From Utricularia gibba (Eukaryota; Streptophyta; Magnoliopsida; Lamiales; Lentibulariaceae), in contig NEEC01000011.1 of assembly GCA_002189035.1 (NCBI GenBank), positions 3,286,001 through 3,350,000 on the forward strand: a stretch of 64,000 bases of DNA, read 5' to 3'. Positions within the stretch are counted from its first letter, which is position 1. Every line of letters begins with the position of its first letter. This document shows positions 48,951 through 63,900 of the stretch, piece after piece. Under the pieces are notes generated by a model that saw only the letters and a program-made list of their open reading frames with translations, searched no databases and had not been told where the DNA came from. The translations under genes were made by a program, and so were the position numbers.

Positions 48951-51900
48951 ACCCTTCAATTGTGCCAAAGTGCCACGACGTTCGCGATGATGCGACTCGG
49001 ACTTCCGATTCGACGCGAATGGATTTCTCGCTTTCAAACATATGGATTTCATTGGAAGGTGTGAAATTTTCGTTTTAGAGGCGATCCCTTACAATGCCAC
49101 GGTGTGTTCCAACCCACACCTGATGAGGCCTCGTGCACCATTCCGTATTTTCGATATCTTAAAACCGTGATGAGCCACGTTGCGCACGACACACCGTTTC
49201 GAAGCTCATTCCGAGGCGGTCATCTTCCGTTTTGAAGCTTTGTCGTTCGACAATATATCAGAGCTCGAATTATTGCCTTATATTAGCCTTCAATTGTGCC
49301 ACAAAGTGGCCACGACGTTCGCGATGATGCGACCTCGGACTTCCGATTCGACGCGAATGGGTTTTCTCGCATTCAAACATATGGATTTCATTGGAAGGTA
49401 TGAAATTTTTGTTTAAGAGGCGAACCCTTACAATGCCACGGTTGTGTTCCAACCCACACCTGATGCAGGCCTCGTGCACCATTCCGTATTTTGATATCTT
49501 GAAAACCGTGATGAGCCTTGTTGCACACGACACACCGTTTCGAAGCTCATTCCAGAGCGGTCATCTTCCGTTTTTGAAGCTTCGTCGTTCGACGATGTAT
49601 CAGAGCTCGAATTATTGCCTTATATTAGCCTTCAATTGTGCCACAAAGTGGCCACGACGTTCGCGATGATGCGACTCGGGCTTCCAATTCGACGCAAATG
49701 TGATTTCTCGCTTGCAAAATATGCATTTCATTGGAAGGTGTGAAATTTTTGTTTTTGAGGCGATCCCTTACAATGCACGGTTGTGTTCCAACCCACACCT
49801 GATGCAGGCCTCGTGCACCATTCCGTATTTTATCGATATCTTGAAAACCGTGATGAGCCACGTTTCGCACGACACACCGTTTCGAAGCTCATTCCGAGGC
49901 GGTCATCTTCCGTTTTGAAGCTTTGTCGTTCGACAATATATCAGAGCTCGAATTATTGCCTTATATTAGCCTTCAATTGTGCCACAAAGTGGCCACGACG
50001 TTCGCGATGATGCGACCTCGGACTTCCGATTCGACGCGAATGGATTTCTCGCTTCAAAACATATGCATTTCATTGGAAGGTGTGAAATTTTCGTTTTAGA
50101 GGCGATCCCTTACAATGCCACGGTGTGTTCCAACCCACACCTGATGCAGGCCTCGTGCACCATTCCGTATTTTGTCGATATCTTGAAAACCGTGATGAGC
50201 CACGTTGCGCACGACACACCGTTTCGAAGCTCATTCGAGGCGGTCATCTTCCGTTTTGAAGCTTCGTCGTCCGACGATGTATCAGAGCTCGAATTATTGC
50301 CTTATATTAGCCTTCAATTGTGCCACAAAGTGGCCACGACGTTCGCGATGATGCGACCTCGGACTTCCGATTCGACGCGAATGGGATTTCTCGCTTTCAA
50401 ACATATGGATTTCATTGGAAGGTGTGAAATTTTCGTTTTAGAGGCGATCCCTTACAATGCCACGGTGTGTTCCAACCCACACCTGATGAAGGCCTCGTGC
50501 ACCATTCCGTATTTTGTCGATATCTTGAAAACCGTGATGAGCCACGTTGCGCACGACACACCGTTTCGAAGCTCATTCCGAGGCGGTCATCTTCCGTTTT
50601 GAAGCTTTGTCGTTCGACAATATATCAGAGCTCGAATTATTGCCTTATATTAGCCTTCAATTGTGCCACAAAGTGGCCACGACGTTCGCGATGATGCGAC
50701 CTCGGACTTCCGATTCGACGCGAATGGGTTTTCTCGCATTCAAACATATGGATTTCATTGGAAGGTATGAAATTTTTGTTTTAGAGGCGAACCCTTACAA
50801 TGCCACGGTTGTGTTCCAACCCACACCTGATGCAGGCCTCGTGCACCATTCCGTATTTTTGTAAATATCTTGAAAACCGTGATGAGCCACGTTGCACACG
50901 ACACACCGTTTCGAAGCTCATTCCAGGCGGTCATCTTCCGTTTTGAAGCTTCGTCGTCCGACGATGTATCAGAGCTCGAATTATTGCCTTATATTAGCCT
51001 TCAATTGTGCCACAAAGTGGCCACGACGTTCGCGATGATGCGACTCGGGGCTTCCAATTCGACGCAAATGTGATTTCTCGCTTGCAAAACATATGCATTT
51101 CATTGGAAGGTGTGAAATTTTTCGTTTTTGAGGCGATCCCTTACAATGCCACGGTTGTGTTCCAACCCACACCTGATGAAGGCCTCGTGCACCATTCCGT
51201 ATTTTCTCGATATCTTGAAACCGTGATGAGCCACGTTGCGCACGACACACCGTTTCGAAGCTCATTCCAGGCGGTCATCTTCCGTTTTTGAAGCTTCGTC
51301 GTCCGACAATATATCAGAGCTCGAATTATTGCCTTATATTACCCTTCAATTGTGCCACAAAGTGGCCACGACGTTCGCGATGATGCGACTCGGGGCTTCC
51401 GATTCGACGCAAATGGATTTCTCGCTTCAAAACATATGCATTTCATTGGAAGGTGTGAAATTTTCGTTTTAGAGGCGATCCCTTACAATGCCACGGTGTG
51501 TTCCAACCCACACCTGATGCAGGCCTCGTGCACCATTCCGTATTTTGTAAATATCTTGAAAACCGTGATGAGCCTTGTTGCACACGACACACCGTTTCGA
51601 AGCTCATTCCAGGCGGTCATCTTCCGTTTTGAAGCTTCGTCGTCCGACAATATATCAGAGCTCGAATTATTGCCTTATATTACCCTTCAATTGTGCCACA
51701 AAGTGGCCACGACGTTCGCGATGATGCGACTCGGGGCTTCCAATTCGACGCAAATGTGATTTCTCGCTTGCAAAACATATGCATTTCATTGGAAGGTGTG
51801 AAATTTTTGTTTTAGAGGCGATCCCTTACAATGCCACGGTTGTGTTCCAACCCACACCTGATGCAGGCCTCGTGCACCATTCCGTATTTTATCGATATCT

Positions 51901-54900
51901 TGAAAACCGTGATGAGCCACGTTTCGCACGACACACCGTTTCGAAGCTCATTCCAGGGTCATCTTCCGTTTTGGAAGCTTCGTCGTCCGACAATATATCA
52001 GAGCTCGAATTATTGCCTTATATTAGCCTTCAATTGTGCCACAAAGTGGCCACGACGTTCGCGATGATGCGACCTCGGACTTCCGATTCGACGCGAATGG
52101 GTTTTCTCGCATTCAAGACATATGGATTTCATTGGAAGGTATGAAATTTTTGTTTTAGAGGCGAACCCTTACAATGCCACGGTGTGTTCCAACCCACACC
52201 TGATGCAGGCCTCGTGCACCATTCCGTATTTTGTAAATCTTGAAAACCGTGATGAGCCTTGTTGCACACGACACACCGTTTCGAAGCTCATTCCGAGGCG
52301 GTCATCTTCCGTTTGAAGCTTGTCGTTCGACAATATATCAGAGCTCGAATTATTGCCTTATATTAGCCTTCAATTGTGCCACAAAGTGGCCACGACGTTC
52401 GCGATGATGCGACCTCGGACTTCCGATTCGACGCGAATGGGATTTCTCGCTTCAAGACATATGGATTTCATTGGAAGGTGTGAAATTTTTGTTTAAGAGG
52501 CGAACCCTTACAATGCCACGGTTGTGTTCCAACCCACACCTGATGCAGGCCTCGTGCACCATTCCGTATTTTATCGATATCTTGAAAACCGTGATGAGCC
52601 ACGTTTCACACGACACACCGTTTCGAAGCTCATTCCAGGCGGTCATCTTCCGTTTGAAGCTTGTCGTCGACAATATATCAGAGCTCGAATTATTGCCTTA
52701 TATTAGCCTTCAATTGTGCCACAAAGTGGCCACGACGTTCGCGATGATGCGACCTCGGACTTCCGATTCGACGCGAATGGGTTTTCTCGCTTTCAAACAT
52801 ATGCATTTCATTGGAAGGTGTGAAATTTTTTGTTTTTGAGGCGATCCCTTACAATGCCACGGTTGTGTTCCAACCCACACCTGATGCAGGCCTCGTGCAC
52901 CATTCCGTATTTTATCGATATCTTGAAACCGTGATGAGCCACGTTGCGCACGACACACCGTTTCGAAGCTCATTCCAGGCGGTCATCTTCCGTTTTGAAG
53001 CTTTCGTCCGACAATATATCAGAGCTCGAATTTTTGCCTTATATTACCCTTCAATTGTGCCACAAAGTGGCCACGACGTTCGCGATGATGCGACTCGGAC
53101 TTCCGATTCGACGCGAATGGGATTTCTCGCTTTCAAAAACATATGGATTTCATTGGAAGGTGTGAAATTTTTGTTTTTGAGGCGACCCTTACAATGCCAC
53201 GGTTGTGTTCCAACCCACACCTGATGCAGGCCTCGTGCACCATTCCGTATTTTATATCTTGAAAACCGTGATGAGCCACGTTCACACGACACACCGTTTC
53301 GAAGCTCATTCCGAGGCGGTCATCTTCCGTTTCGCAAGCTTTGTCGTTCGACAATATATCAGAGCTCGAATTATTGCCTTATATTAGCCTTCAATTGTGC
53401 CACAAAAGTGGCCACGACGTTCGCGATGATGCGACCTCGGACTTCCGATTCGACGCGAATGGGTTTCTCGCATTCAAGACATATGATTTCATTGGAAGGT
53501 ATGAAATTTTTGTTTTAGAGGCGAACCCTTACAATGCCACGAGTGTGTTCCAACCCACACCTGATGCAGGCCTCGTGCACCATTCCGTATTTTCGATATC
53601 TTGAAAACCGTGATGAGCCGTTGCACACGACACACCGTTTCGAAGCTCATTCCAGAGCGGTCATCTTCCGTTTTGAAGCTTCGTCGTCCGACGATGTATC
53701 AGAGATCGAATTATTGCCTTATATTAGCCTTCAATTGTGCCACAAAGTGGCCACGACGTTCGCGATGATGCGACTCGGGCTTCCGATTCGACGCAAATGT
53801 GATTTCTCGCTTGCAAAACATATGCATTTCATTGGAAGGTGTGAAATTTTTGTTTTGGCGATCCCTTACAATGCCACGGTTGTGTTCCAACCCACACCTG
53901 ATGCAGGCCTCGTGCACCATTCCGTATTTTGATATCTTGAAAACCGTGATGAGCCACGTTGCGCACGACACACCGTTTCGAAGCTCATTCCAGGGCGGTC
54001 ATCTTCCGTTTTTGAAGCTTCGTCGTCCGACAATATATCAGAGCTCGAATTATTGCCTTATATTACCCTTCAATTGTGCCACAAAGTGGCCACGACGTTC
54101 GCGATGATGCGACCTCGGACTTCCGATTCGACGCGAATGGTTTCTCGCTTCAAAGACATATGGATTTCATTGGAAGGTGTGAAATTTTTGTTTTAGAGGC
54201 GAACCCTTACAATGCCACGGTTGTGTTCCAACCCACACCTGATGCAGGCCTCGTGCACCATTCCGTATTTTGCGATATCTTGAAAACCGTGATGAGCCTT
54301 GTTGCACACGACACACCGTTTCGAAGCTCATTCCAGCGGTCATCTTCCGTTTTTGAAGCTTCGTCGTCCGACGATGTATCAGAGCTCGAATTATTGCCTT
54401 ATATTAGCCTTCAATTGTGCCACAAAGTGGCCACGACGTTCGCGATGATGCGACTCGGGCTTCCAATTCGACGCAAATGGATTTCTCGCTTCAAAACATA
54501 TGCATTTCATTGGAAGGTGTGAAATTTTTTTTTTGGCGATCCCTTACAATGCACGGTTGTGTTCCAACCCACACCTGATGCAGGCCTCGTGCACCATTCC
54601 GTATTTTATCGATATCTTGAAAACCGTGATGAGCCACGTTTCACACGACACACCGTTTCGAAGCTCATTCCGAGGCGGTCATCTTCCGTTTTGAAGCTTG
54701 TCGTTCGACAATATATCAGAGCTCGAATTATTGCCTTATATTAGCCTTCAATTGTGCCACAAAGTGGCCACGACGTTCGCGATGATGCGACCTCGACTTC
54801 CGATTCGCGAATGGATTTCTCGCATTCAAACATATGGATTTCATTGGAAGGTATGAAATTTTTGTTTAGAGGCGAACCCTTACAATGCCACGGTGTGTTC

Positions 54901-57900
54901 CAACCCACACCTGATGCAGGCCTCGTGCACCATTCCGTATTTTATCGATATCTTGAAAACCGTGATGAGCCACGTGCACACGACACACCGTTTCGAAGCT
55001 CATTCCGAGCGGTCATCTTCCGTTTTGAAGCTTTGTCGTTCGACAATATATCAGAGCTCGAATTATTGCCTTATATTAGCCTTCAATTGTGCCACAAAGT
55101 GGCCACGACGTTCGCGATGATGCGACCTCGGACTTCCGATTCGACGCGAATGGGTTTTCTCGCATTCAAGACATATGATTTCATTGGAAGGTATGAAATT
55201 TTTGTTTTAGAGGCGAACCCTTACAATGCCACGGTTGTGTTCCAACCCACACCTGATGAAGGCCTCGTGCACCATTCCGTATTTTGTCGATATCTTGAAA
55301 ACCGTGATGAGCCGTTGCACACGACACACCGTTTCGAAGCTCATTCCAGAGCGGTCATCTTCCGTTTTTTGAAGCTTCGTCGTCCGACGATGTATCAGAG
55401 ATCGAATTATTGCCTTATATTAGCCTTCAATTGTGCCACAAAGGCCACGACGTCGCGATGATGCGACTCGGGCTTCCAATTCGACGCAAATGTGATTTCT
55501 CGCTTGCAAAATATGCATTTCATTGGAAGGTGTGAAATTTTTGTTTTTGAGGCGATCCCTTACAATGCACGGTTGTGTTCCAACCCACACCTGATGCAGG
55601 CCTCGTGCACCATTCCGTATTTTATCGATATCTTGAAAACCGTGATGAGCCACGTTTCACACGACACACCGTTTCGAAGCTCATTCCAGGGCGGTCATCT
55701 TCCGTTTTGAAGCTTCGTCGTCCGACAATATATCAGAGCTCGAATTATTGCCTTATATTACCCTTCAATTGTGCCACAAAGTGGCCACGACGTTCGCGAT
55801 GATGCGACCTCGGACTTCCGATTCGACGCGAATGGTTTTCTCGCTTCAAGACATATGGATTTCATTGGAAGGTATGAAATTTTTGTTTAGAGGCGAACCC
55901 TTACAATGCCACGGTTGTGTTCCAACCCACACCTGATGCAGGCCTCGTGCACCATTCCGTATTTTGTAAATATCTTGAAAACCGTGATGAGCCACGTTGC
56001 GCACGACACACCGTTTCGAAGCTCATTCCAGGGCGGTCATCTTCCGTTTTTGAAGCTTCGTCCGACAATATATCAGAGCTCGAATTATTGCCTATATTAG
56101 CCTTCAATTGTGCCACAAAGTGGCCACGACGTTCGCGATGATGCGACTCGGACTTCCGATTCGACGCGAATGGATTTCTCGCTTTCAAAACATATGCATT
56201 TCATTGGAAGGTGTGAAATTTTTCGTTTTTGAGGCGATCCCTTACAATGCCACGGTTGTGTTCCAACCCACACCTGATGCAGGCCTCGTGCACCATTCCG
56301 TATTTTGATATCTTGAAAACCGTGATGAGCCGTTGCACACGACACACCGTTTCGAAGCTCATTCCGAGCGGTCATCTTCCGTTTGAAGCTTTTGTCGTTC
56401 GACAATATATCAGAGCTCGAATTATTGCCTTATATTAGCCTTCAATTGTGCCACAAAGTGGCCACGACGTTCGCGATGATGCGACCTCGGACTTCCGATT
56501 CGACGCGAATGGGTTTTTCTCGCTTCAAACATATGGATTTCATTGGAAGGTATGAAAATTTTTTTTAGAGGCGAACCCTTACAATGCCACGGTGTGTTCC
56601 AACCCACACCTGATGCAGGCCTCGTGCACCATTCCGTATTTTTGTAAATATCTTGAAAACCGTGATGAGCCTTGTTGCACACGACACACCGTTTCGAAGC
56701 TCATTCCAGAGCGGTCATCTTCCGTTTTTGAAGCTTCGTCGTCCGACGATGTATCAGAGCTCGAATTATTGCCTTATATTAGCCTTCAATTGTGCCACAA
56801 AGTGGCCACGACGTCGCGATGATGCGACTCGGGCTTCCAATTCGACGCAAATGTGATTTCTCGCTTGCAAAACATATGCATTTCATTGGAAGGTGTGAAA
56901 TTTTTTGTTTTTGAGGCGATCCCTTACAATGCCACGGTTGTGTTCCAACCCACACCTGATGCAGCCTCGTGCACCATTCCGTATTTTGTCGATATCTTGA
57001 AAACCGTGATGAGCCGTTTGCACGACACACCGTTTCGAAGCTCATTCCGAGGCGGTCATCTTCCGTTTGAAGCTTTGTCGTTCGACAATATATCAGAGCT
57101 CGAATTATTGCCTTATATTAGCCTTCAATTGTGCCACAAAGTGGCCACGACGTTCGCGATGATGCGACCTCGGACTTCCGATTCGACGCGAATGGGTTTT
57201 CTCGCATTCAAGACATATGGATTTCATTGGAAGGTATGAAATTTTTGTTTTAGAGGCGAACCCTTACAATGCCACGGTGTGTTCCAACCCACACCTGATG
57301 CAGGCCTCGTGCACCATTCCGTATTTTGTAAATATCTTGAAAACCGTGATGAGCCTTGTTGCACACGACACACCGTTTCGAAGCTCATTCCGAGGCGGTC
57401 ATCTTCCGTTTCGAAGCTTGTCGTTCGACAATATATCAGAGCTCGAATTATTGCCTTATATTAGCCTTCAATTGTGCCACAAAGTGGCCACGACGTTCGC
57501 GATGATGCGACCTCGGACTTCCGATTCGACGCGAATGGGTTTCTCGCTTCAAACATATGATTTCATTGGAAGGTGTGAAATTTTTGTTTTAGAGGCGATC
57601 CCTTACAATGCCACGGTTGTGTTCCAACCCACACCTGATGCAGGCCTCGTGCACCATTCCGTATTTTATCGATATCTTGAAAACCGTGATGAGCCACGTT
57701 GCACACGACACACCGTTTCGAAGCTCATTCCAGGCGGTCATCTTCCGTTTTGAAGCTTTGTCGTTCGACAATATATCAGAGCTCGAATTATTGCCTTATA
57801 TTAGCCTTCAATTGTGCCACAAAGTGGCCACGACGTTCGCGATGATGCGACCTCGGACTTCCGATTCGACGCGAATGGTTTTCTCGCTTCAAGACATATG

Positions 57901-60900
57901 GATTTCATTGGAAGGTATGAAATTTTTGTTTTAGAGGCGAACCCTTACAATGCCACGGTTGTGTTCCAACCCACACCTGATGCAGGCCTCGTGCACCATT
58001 CCGTATTTTGTAAATATCTTGAAAACCGTGATGAGCCTTGTTGCACACGACACACCGTTTCGAAGCTCATTCCAGAGCGGTCATCTTCCGTTTTGAAGCT
58101 TCGTCGTCCGACGATGTATCAGAGATCGAATTATTGCCTTATATTAGCCTTCAATTGTGCCACAAAGTGGCCACGACGTACGCGATGATGCGACTCGGGG
58201 CTTCCAATTCGACGCAAATGTGATTTCTCGCTTGCAAAACATATGCATTTCATTGGAAGGTGTGAAATTTTTGTTTTTGAGGCGATCCCTTACAATGCCA
58301 CGGTTGTGTTCCAACCCACACCTGATGCAGGCCTCGTGCACCATTCCGTATTTTATCGATATCTTGAAAACCGTGATGAGCCACGTTTCGCACGACACAC
58401 CGTTTCGAAGCTCATTCAGGGCAGTCATCTTCCGTTTTGGAAGCTTCGTCGTCCGACAATATATCAGAGCTCGAATTATTGCCTTATATTACCCTTCAAT
58501 TGTGCCACAAAGTGGCCACGACGTTCGCGATGATGCGACCTGGACTTCCGATTCGACGCGAATGGGTTTTCTCGCATTCAAGACATATGGATTTCATTGG
58601 AAGGTATGAAATTTTTTTTTAGAGGCGAACCCTTACAATGCCACGGTGTGTTCCAACCCACACCTGATGCAGGCCTCGTGCACCATTCCGTATTTTGTCG
58701 ATATCTTGAAAACCGTGATGAGCCTTGTTGACACACCGTTTCGAAGCTCATTCCAGAGCGGTCATCTTCCGTTTTGAAGCTTTCGTCCGATGTATCAGAG
58801 CTCGAATTATTGCCTTATATTAGCCTTCAATTGTGCCACAAAGTGGCCACGACGTCGCGATGATGCGACTCGGCTTCCAATTCGACGCGCAAATGTGATT
58901 TCTCGCTTGCAAAAACATATGCATTTCATTGGAGGTGTGAAATTTTTTTTGAGGCGATCCCTTACAATGCCACGGTTGTGTTCCAACCCACACCTGATGC
59001 AGGCCTCGTGCACCATTCCGTATTTTATCGATATCTTGAAAACCGTGATGAGCCACGTTTCGCACGACACACCGTTTCGAAGCTCATTCCAGGCGGTCAT
59101 CTTCCGTTTTGAAGCTTCGTTCGACAATATATCAGAGCTCGAATTATTGCCTTATATTAGCCTTCAATTGTGCCACAAAGTGGCCACGACGTTCGCGATG
59201 ATGCGACCTCGGACTTCCGATTCGACGCGAATGGTTTTCTCGCATTCAAGACATATGGATTTCATTGGAAGGTATGAAATTTTGTTTTAGAGGCGAACCC
59301 TTACAATGCCACGGTGTGTTCCAACCCACACCTGATGCAGGCCTCGTGCACCATTCCGTATTTTGTAAATATCTTGAAAACCGTGATGAGCCTTGTTGCA
59401 CACGACACACCGTTTCGAAGCTCATTCCAGAGCGGTCATCTTCCGTTTTTGAAGCTTCGTCGTCCGACGATGTATCAGAGATCGAATTATTGCCTTATAT
59501 TAGCCTTCAATTGTGCCACAAAGTGGCCACGACGTCGCGATGATGCGACTCGGGGACTTCCAATTCGACGCAAATGTGATTTCTCGCTTGCAAACATATG
59601 CATTTCATTGGAAGGTGTGAAATTTTTGTTTTGAGGCGATCCCTTACAATGCCACGGTTGTGTTCCAACCCACACCTGATGCAGGCCTCGTGCACCATTC
59701 CGTATTTTTATCGATATCTTGAAAACCGATGAGCCACGTTTCACACGACACCGTTTCGAAGCTCATTCCGAGGCAGTCATCTTCCGTTTTGCAAGCTTGT
59801 CGTTCGACAATATATCAGAGCTCGAATTATTGCCTTATATTAGCCTTCAATTGTGCCACAAAGTGGCCACGACGTTCGCGATGATGCGACCTCGGACTTC
59901 CGATTCGACGCGAATGGTTTTCTCGCATTCAAGACATATGGATTTCATTGTGTTGAAATTTTTGTTTTAGAGGCGAACCCTTACAATGCCACGGTGTGTT
60001 CCAACCCACACCTGATGCAGGCCTCGTGCACCATTCCGTATTTTGTAAATATCTTGAAAACCGTGATGAGCCGTTGCACACGACACACCGTTTCGAAGCT
60101 CATTCCAGGCGGTCATCTTCCGTTTTGAAGCTTCGTCGTTCGACAATATATCAGAGCTCGAATTATTGCCTTATATTAGCCTTCAATTGTGCCACAAAGT
60201 GGCCACGACGTTCGCGATGATGCGACCTCGGACTTCCGATTCGACGCGAATGGGTTTCTCGCTTCAAACATATGGATTTCATTGGAAGGTGTGAAATTTT
60301 TGTTTTAGAGGCGATCCCTTACAATGCCACGGTTGTGTTCCAACCCACACCTGATGCAGGCCTCGTGCACCATTCCGTATTTTATCGATATCTTGAAAAA
60401 CCGTGATGAGCCACGTTTCACACGACACACCGTTTCGAAGCTCATTCCGAGGCGGTCATCTTCCGTTTCGCAAGCTTTGTCGTTCGACAATATATCAGAG
60501 CTCGAATTATTGCCTTATATTAGCCTTCAATTGTGCCACAAAGTGCCACGACGTTCGCGATGATGCGACCTCGGACTTCCGATTCGACGCGAATGGGTTT
60601 TCTCGCATTCAAACATATGGATTTCATTGGAAGGTATGAAATTTTTTTAGAGGCGAACCCTTACAATGCCACGGTTGTGTTCCAACCCACACCTGATGCA
60701 GGCCTCGTGCACCATTCCGTATTTTGTAAATATCTTGAAAACCGTGATGAGCCTTGTTGCACACGACACACCGTTTCGAAGCTCATTCCAGAGCGGTCAT
60801 CTTCCGTTTTTGAAGCTTCGTCGTCCGACGATGTATCAGAGCTCGAATTATTGCCTTATATTAGCCTTCAATTGTGCCACAAAGTGGCCACGACGTACGC

Positions 60901-63900
60901 GATGATGCGACTCGGGGCTTCCAATTCGACGCAAATGTGATTTCTCGCTTGCAAAAGATATGCATTTCATTGGAAGGTGTGAAATTTTTGTTTTTGAGGC
61001 GATCCCTTACAATGGCACGGTTGTGTTCCAACCCACACCTGATGCAGGCCTCGTGCACCATTCCGTATTTTTCGATATCTTGAAAACCGTGATGAGCCAC
61101 GTTGCGCACGACACACCGTTTCGAAGCTCATTCTAGGGCGGTCATCTTCCGTTTTGGAAGCTTCGTCGTCCGACAATATATCAGAGCTCGAATTATTGCC
61201 TTATATTACCCTTCAATTGTGCCACAAAGTGGCCACGACGTTCGCGATGATGCGACCTCGGACTTCCGATTCGACGCGAATGGATTTCTCGCTTCAAACA
61301 TATGGATTTCATTGGAAGGTGTGAAATTTTGTTTTAGAGGCGATCCCTTACAATGCCACGGTGTGTTCCAACCCACACCTGATGCAGGCCTCGTGCACCA
61401 TTCCGTATTTTGTCGATATCTTGAAAACCGTGATGAGCCCGTTGCACACGACACACCGTTTCGAAGCTCATTCCAGAGCGGTCATCTTCCGTTTTTGAAG
61501 CTTCGTCGTCCGACGATGTATCAGAGATCGAATTATTGCCTTATATTAGCCTTCAATTGTGCCACAAAGTGGCCACGACGTCGCGATGATGCGACTCGGG
61601 CTTCCAATTCGACGCAAATGTGATTTCTCGCTTGCAAAACATATGCATTTCATTGGAAGGTGTGAAATTTTGTTTTTGAGGCGATCCCTTACAATGCACG
61701 GTTGTGTTCCAACCCACACCTGATGCAGGCCTCGTGCACCATTCCGTATTTTATCGATATCTTGAAAACCGTGATGAGCCACGTTGCACGACACACCGTT
61801 TCGAAGCTCATTCCAGGCGGTCATCTTCCGTTTTGGAAGCTTCGTCGTCCGACAATATATCAGAGCTCGAATTATTGCCTTATATTAGCCTTCAATTGTG
61901 CCACAAAGTGGCCACGACGTTCGCGATGATGCGACCTCGGACTTCCGATTCGACGCGAATGGGATTTCTCGCTTTCAAAACATATGGATTTCATTGGAAG
62001 GTGTGAAATTTTTGTTTTTGAGGCGACCCTTACAATGCCACGGTGTGTTCCAACCCACACCTGATGCAGGCCTCGTGCACCATTCGTATTTTGTCGATAT
62101 CTTGAAAACCGTGATGAGCCTTGTTGCACACGACACACCGTTTCGAAGCTCATTCCGAGGCGGTCATCTTCCGTTTTGAAGCTTTGTCGTCCGACGATGT
62201 ATCAGAGCTCGAATTATTGCCTTATATTAGCCTTCAATTGTGCCACAAAGTGGCCACGACGTTCGCGATGATGCGACTCGGACTTCCGATTCGACGCGAA
62301 TGGGATTTCTCGCTTTCAAACATATGGATTTCATTGGAAGGTGTGAAATTTTTGTTTTAGAGGCGATCCCTTACAATGCCACGGTTGTGTTCCAACCCAC
62401 ACCTGATGCAGGCCTCGTGCACCATTCCGTATTTTATCGATATCTTGAAAACCGTGATGAGCCACGTTGCGCACGACACACCGTTTCGAAGCTCATTCCA
62501 GGCGGTCATCTTCCGTTTTGAAGCTTCGTCGTCCGACAATATATCAGAGCTCGAATTATTGCCTTATATTAGCCTTCAATTGTGCCACAAAGTGGCCACG
62601 ACGTTCGCGATGATGCGACCTCGGACTTCCGATTCGACGCGAATGGATTTCTCGCTTTCAAAAAACATATGATTTCATTGGAAGGTGTGAAATTTTTCGT
62701 TTTTGAGGCGATCCCTTACAATGCCACGGTTGTGTTCCAACCCACACCTGATGCAGGCCTCGTGCACCATTCCGTATTTTGTCGATATCTTGAAAACCGT
62801 GATGAGCCACGTTGCACACGACACACCGTTTCGAAGCTCATTCCAGGGTCATCTTCCGTTTTGAAGCTTCGTCGTCCGACAATATATCAGAGCTCGAATT
62901 ATTGCCTTATATTAGCCTTCAATTGTGCCACAAAGTGGCCACGACGTTCGCGATGATGCGACCTCGGACTTCCGATTCGACGCGAATGGGATTTCTCGCA
63001 TTCAAGACATATGGATTTCATTGGAAGGTATGAAATTTTTGTTTTAGAGGCGAACCCTTACAATGCCACGGTTGTGTTCCAACCCACACCTGATGCAGGC
63101 CTCGTGCACCATTCCGTATTTTGTAAATATCTTGAAAACCGTGATGAGCCTTGTTGCACACGACACACCGTTTCGAAGCTCATTCCAGAGCGGTCATCTT
63201 CCGTTTTTGAAGCTTCGTCGTCCGACGATGTATCAGAGCTCGAATTATTGCCTTATATTAGCCTTCAATTGTGCCACAAAGTGGCCACGACGTTCGCGAT
63301 GATGCGACTCGGGCTTCCAATTCGACGCAAATGGATTTCTCGCTTGCAAAACATATGCATTTCATTGGAAGGTGTGAAATTTTTGTTTTTGAGGCGATCC
63401 CTTACAATGCCACGGTTGTGTTCCAACCCACACCTGATGCAGGCCTCGTGCACCATTCCGTATTTTATCGATATCTTGAAACCGTGATGAGCCACGTGCG
63501 ACGACACACGTTTCAAAGCTCATTTCAGGCGGTCATCTTCCGTTTTGGAAGCTTCGTCGTCCGACAATATATCAGAGCGAATTATTGCCTTATATTACCC
63601 TTCAATTGTGCCAAAAGTGGCCACGACGTTCGCGATGATGCGACCTCGGACTTCCGATTCGACGCGAATTGGATTTCTCGCTTCAAAACATATGATTTCA
63701 TTGGAAGGTGTGAAATTTTCGTTTTAGAGGCGATCCCTTACAATGCCACGTTGTGTTCCAACCCACACCTGATGCAGGCCTCGTGCACCATTCCGTATTT
63801 TGTCGATATCTTGAAAACCGTGATGAGCCACGTTGCGCACGACACACCGTTTCGAAGCTCATTCCAGGCGGTCATCTTCCGTTTTTGAAGCTTCGTCGTC

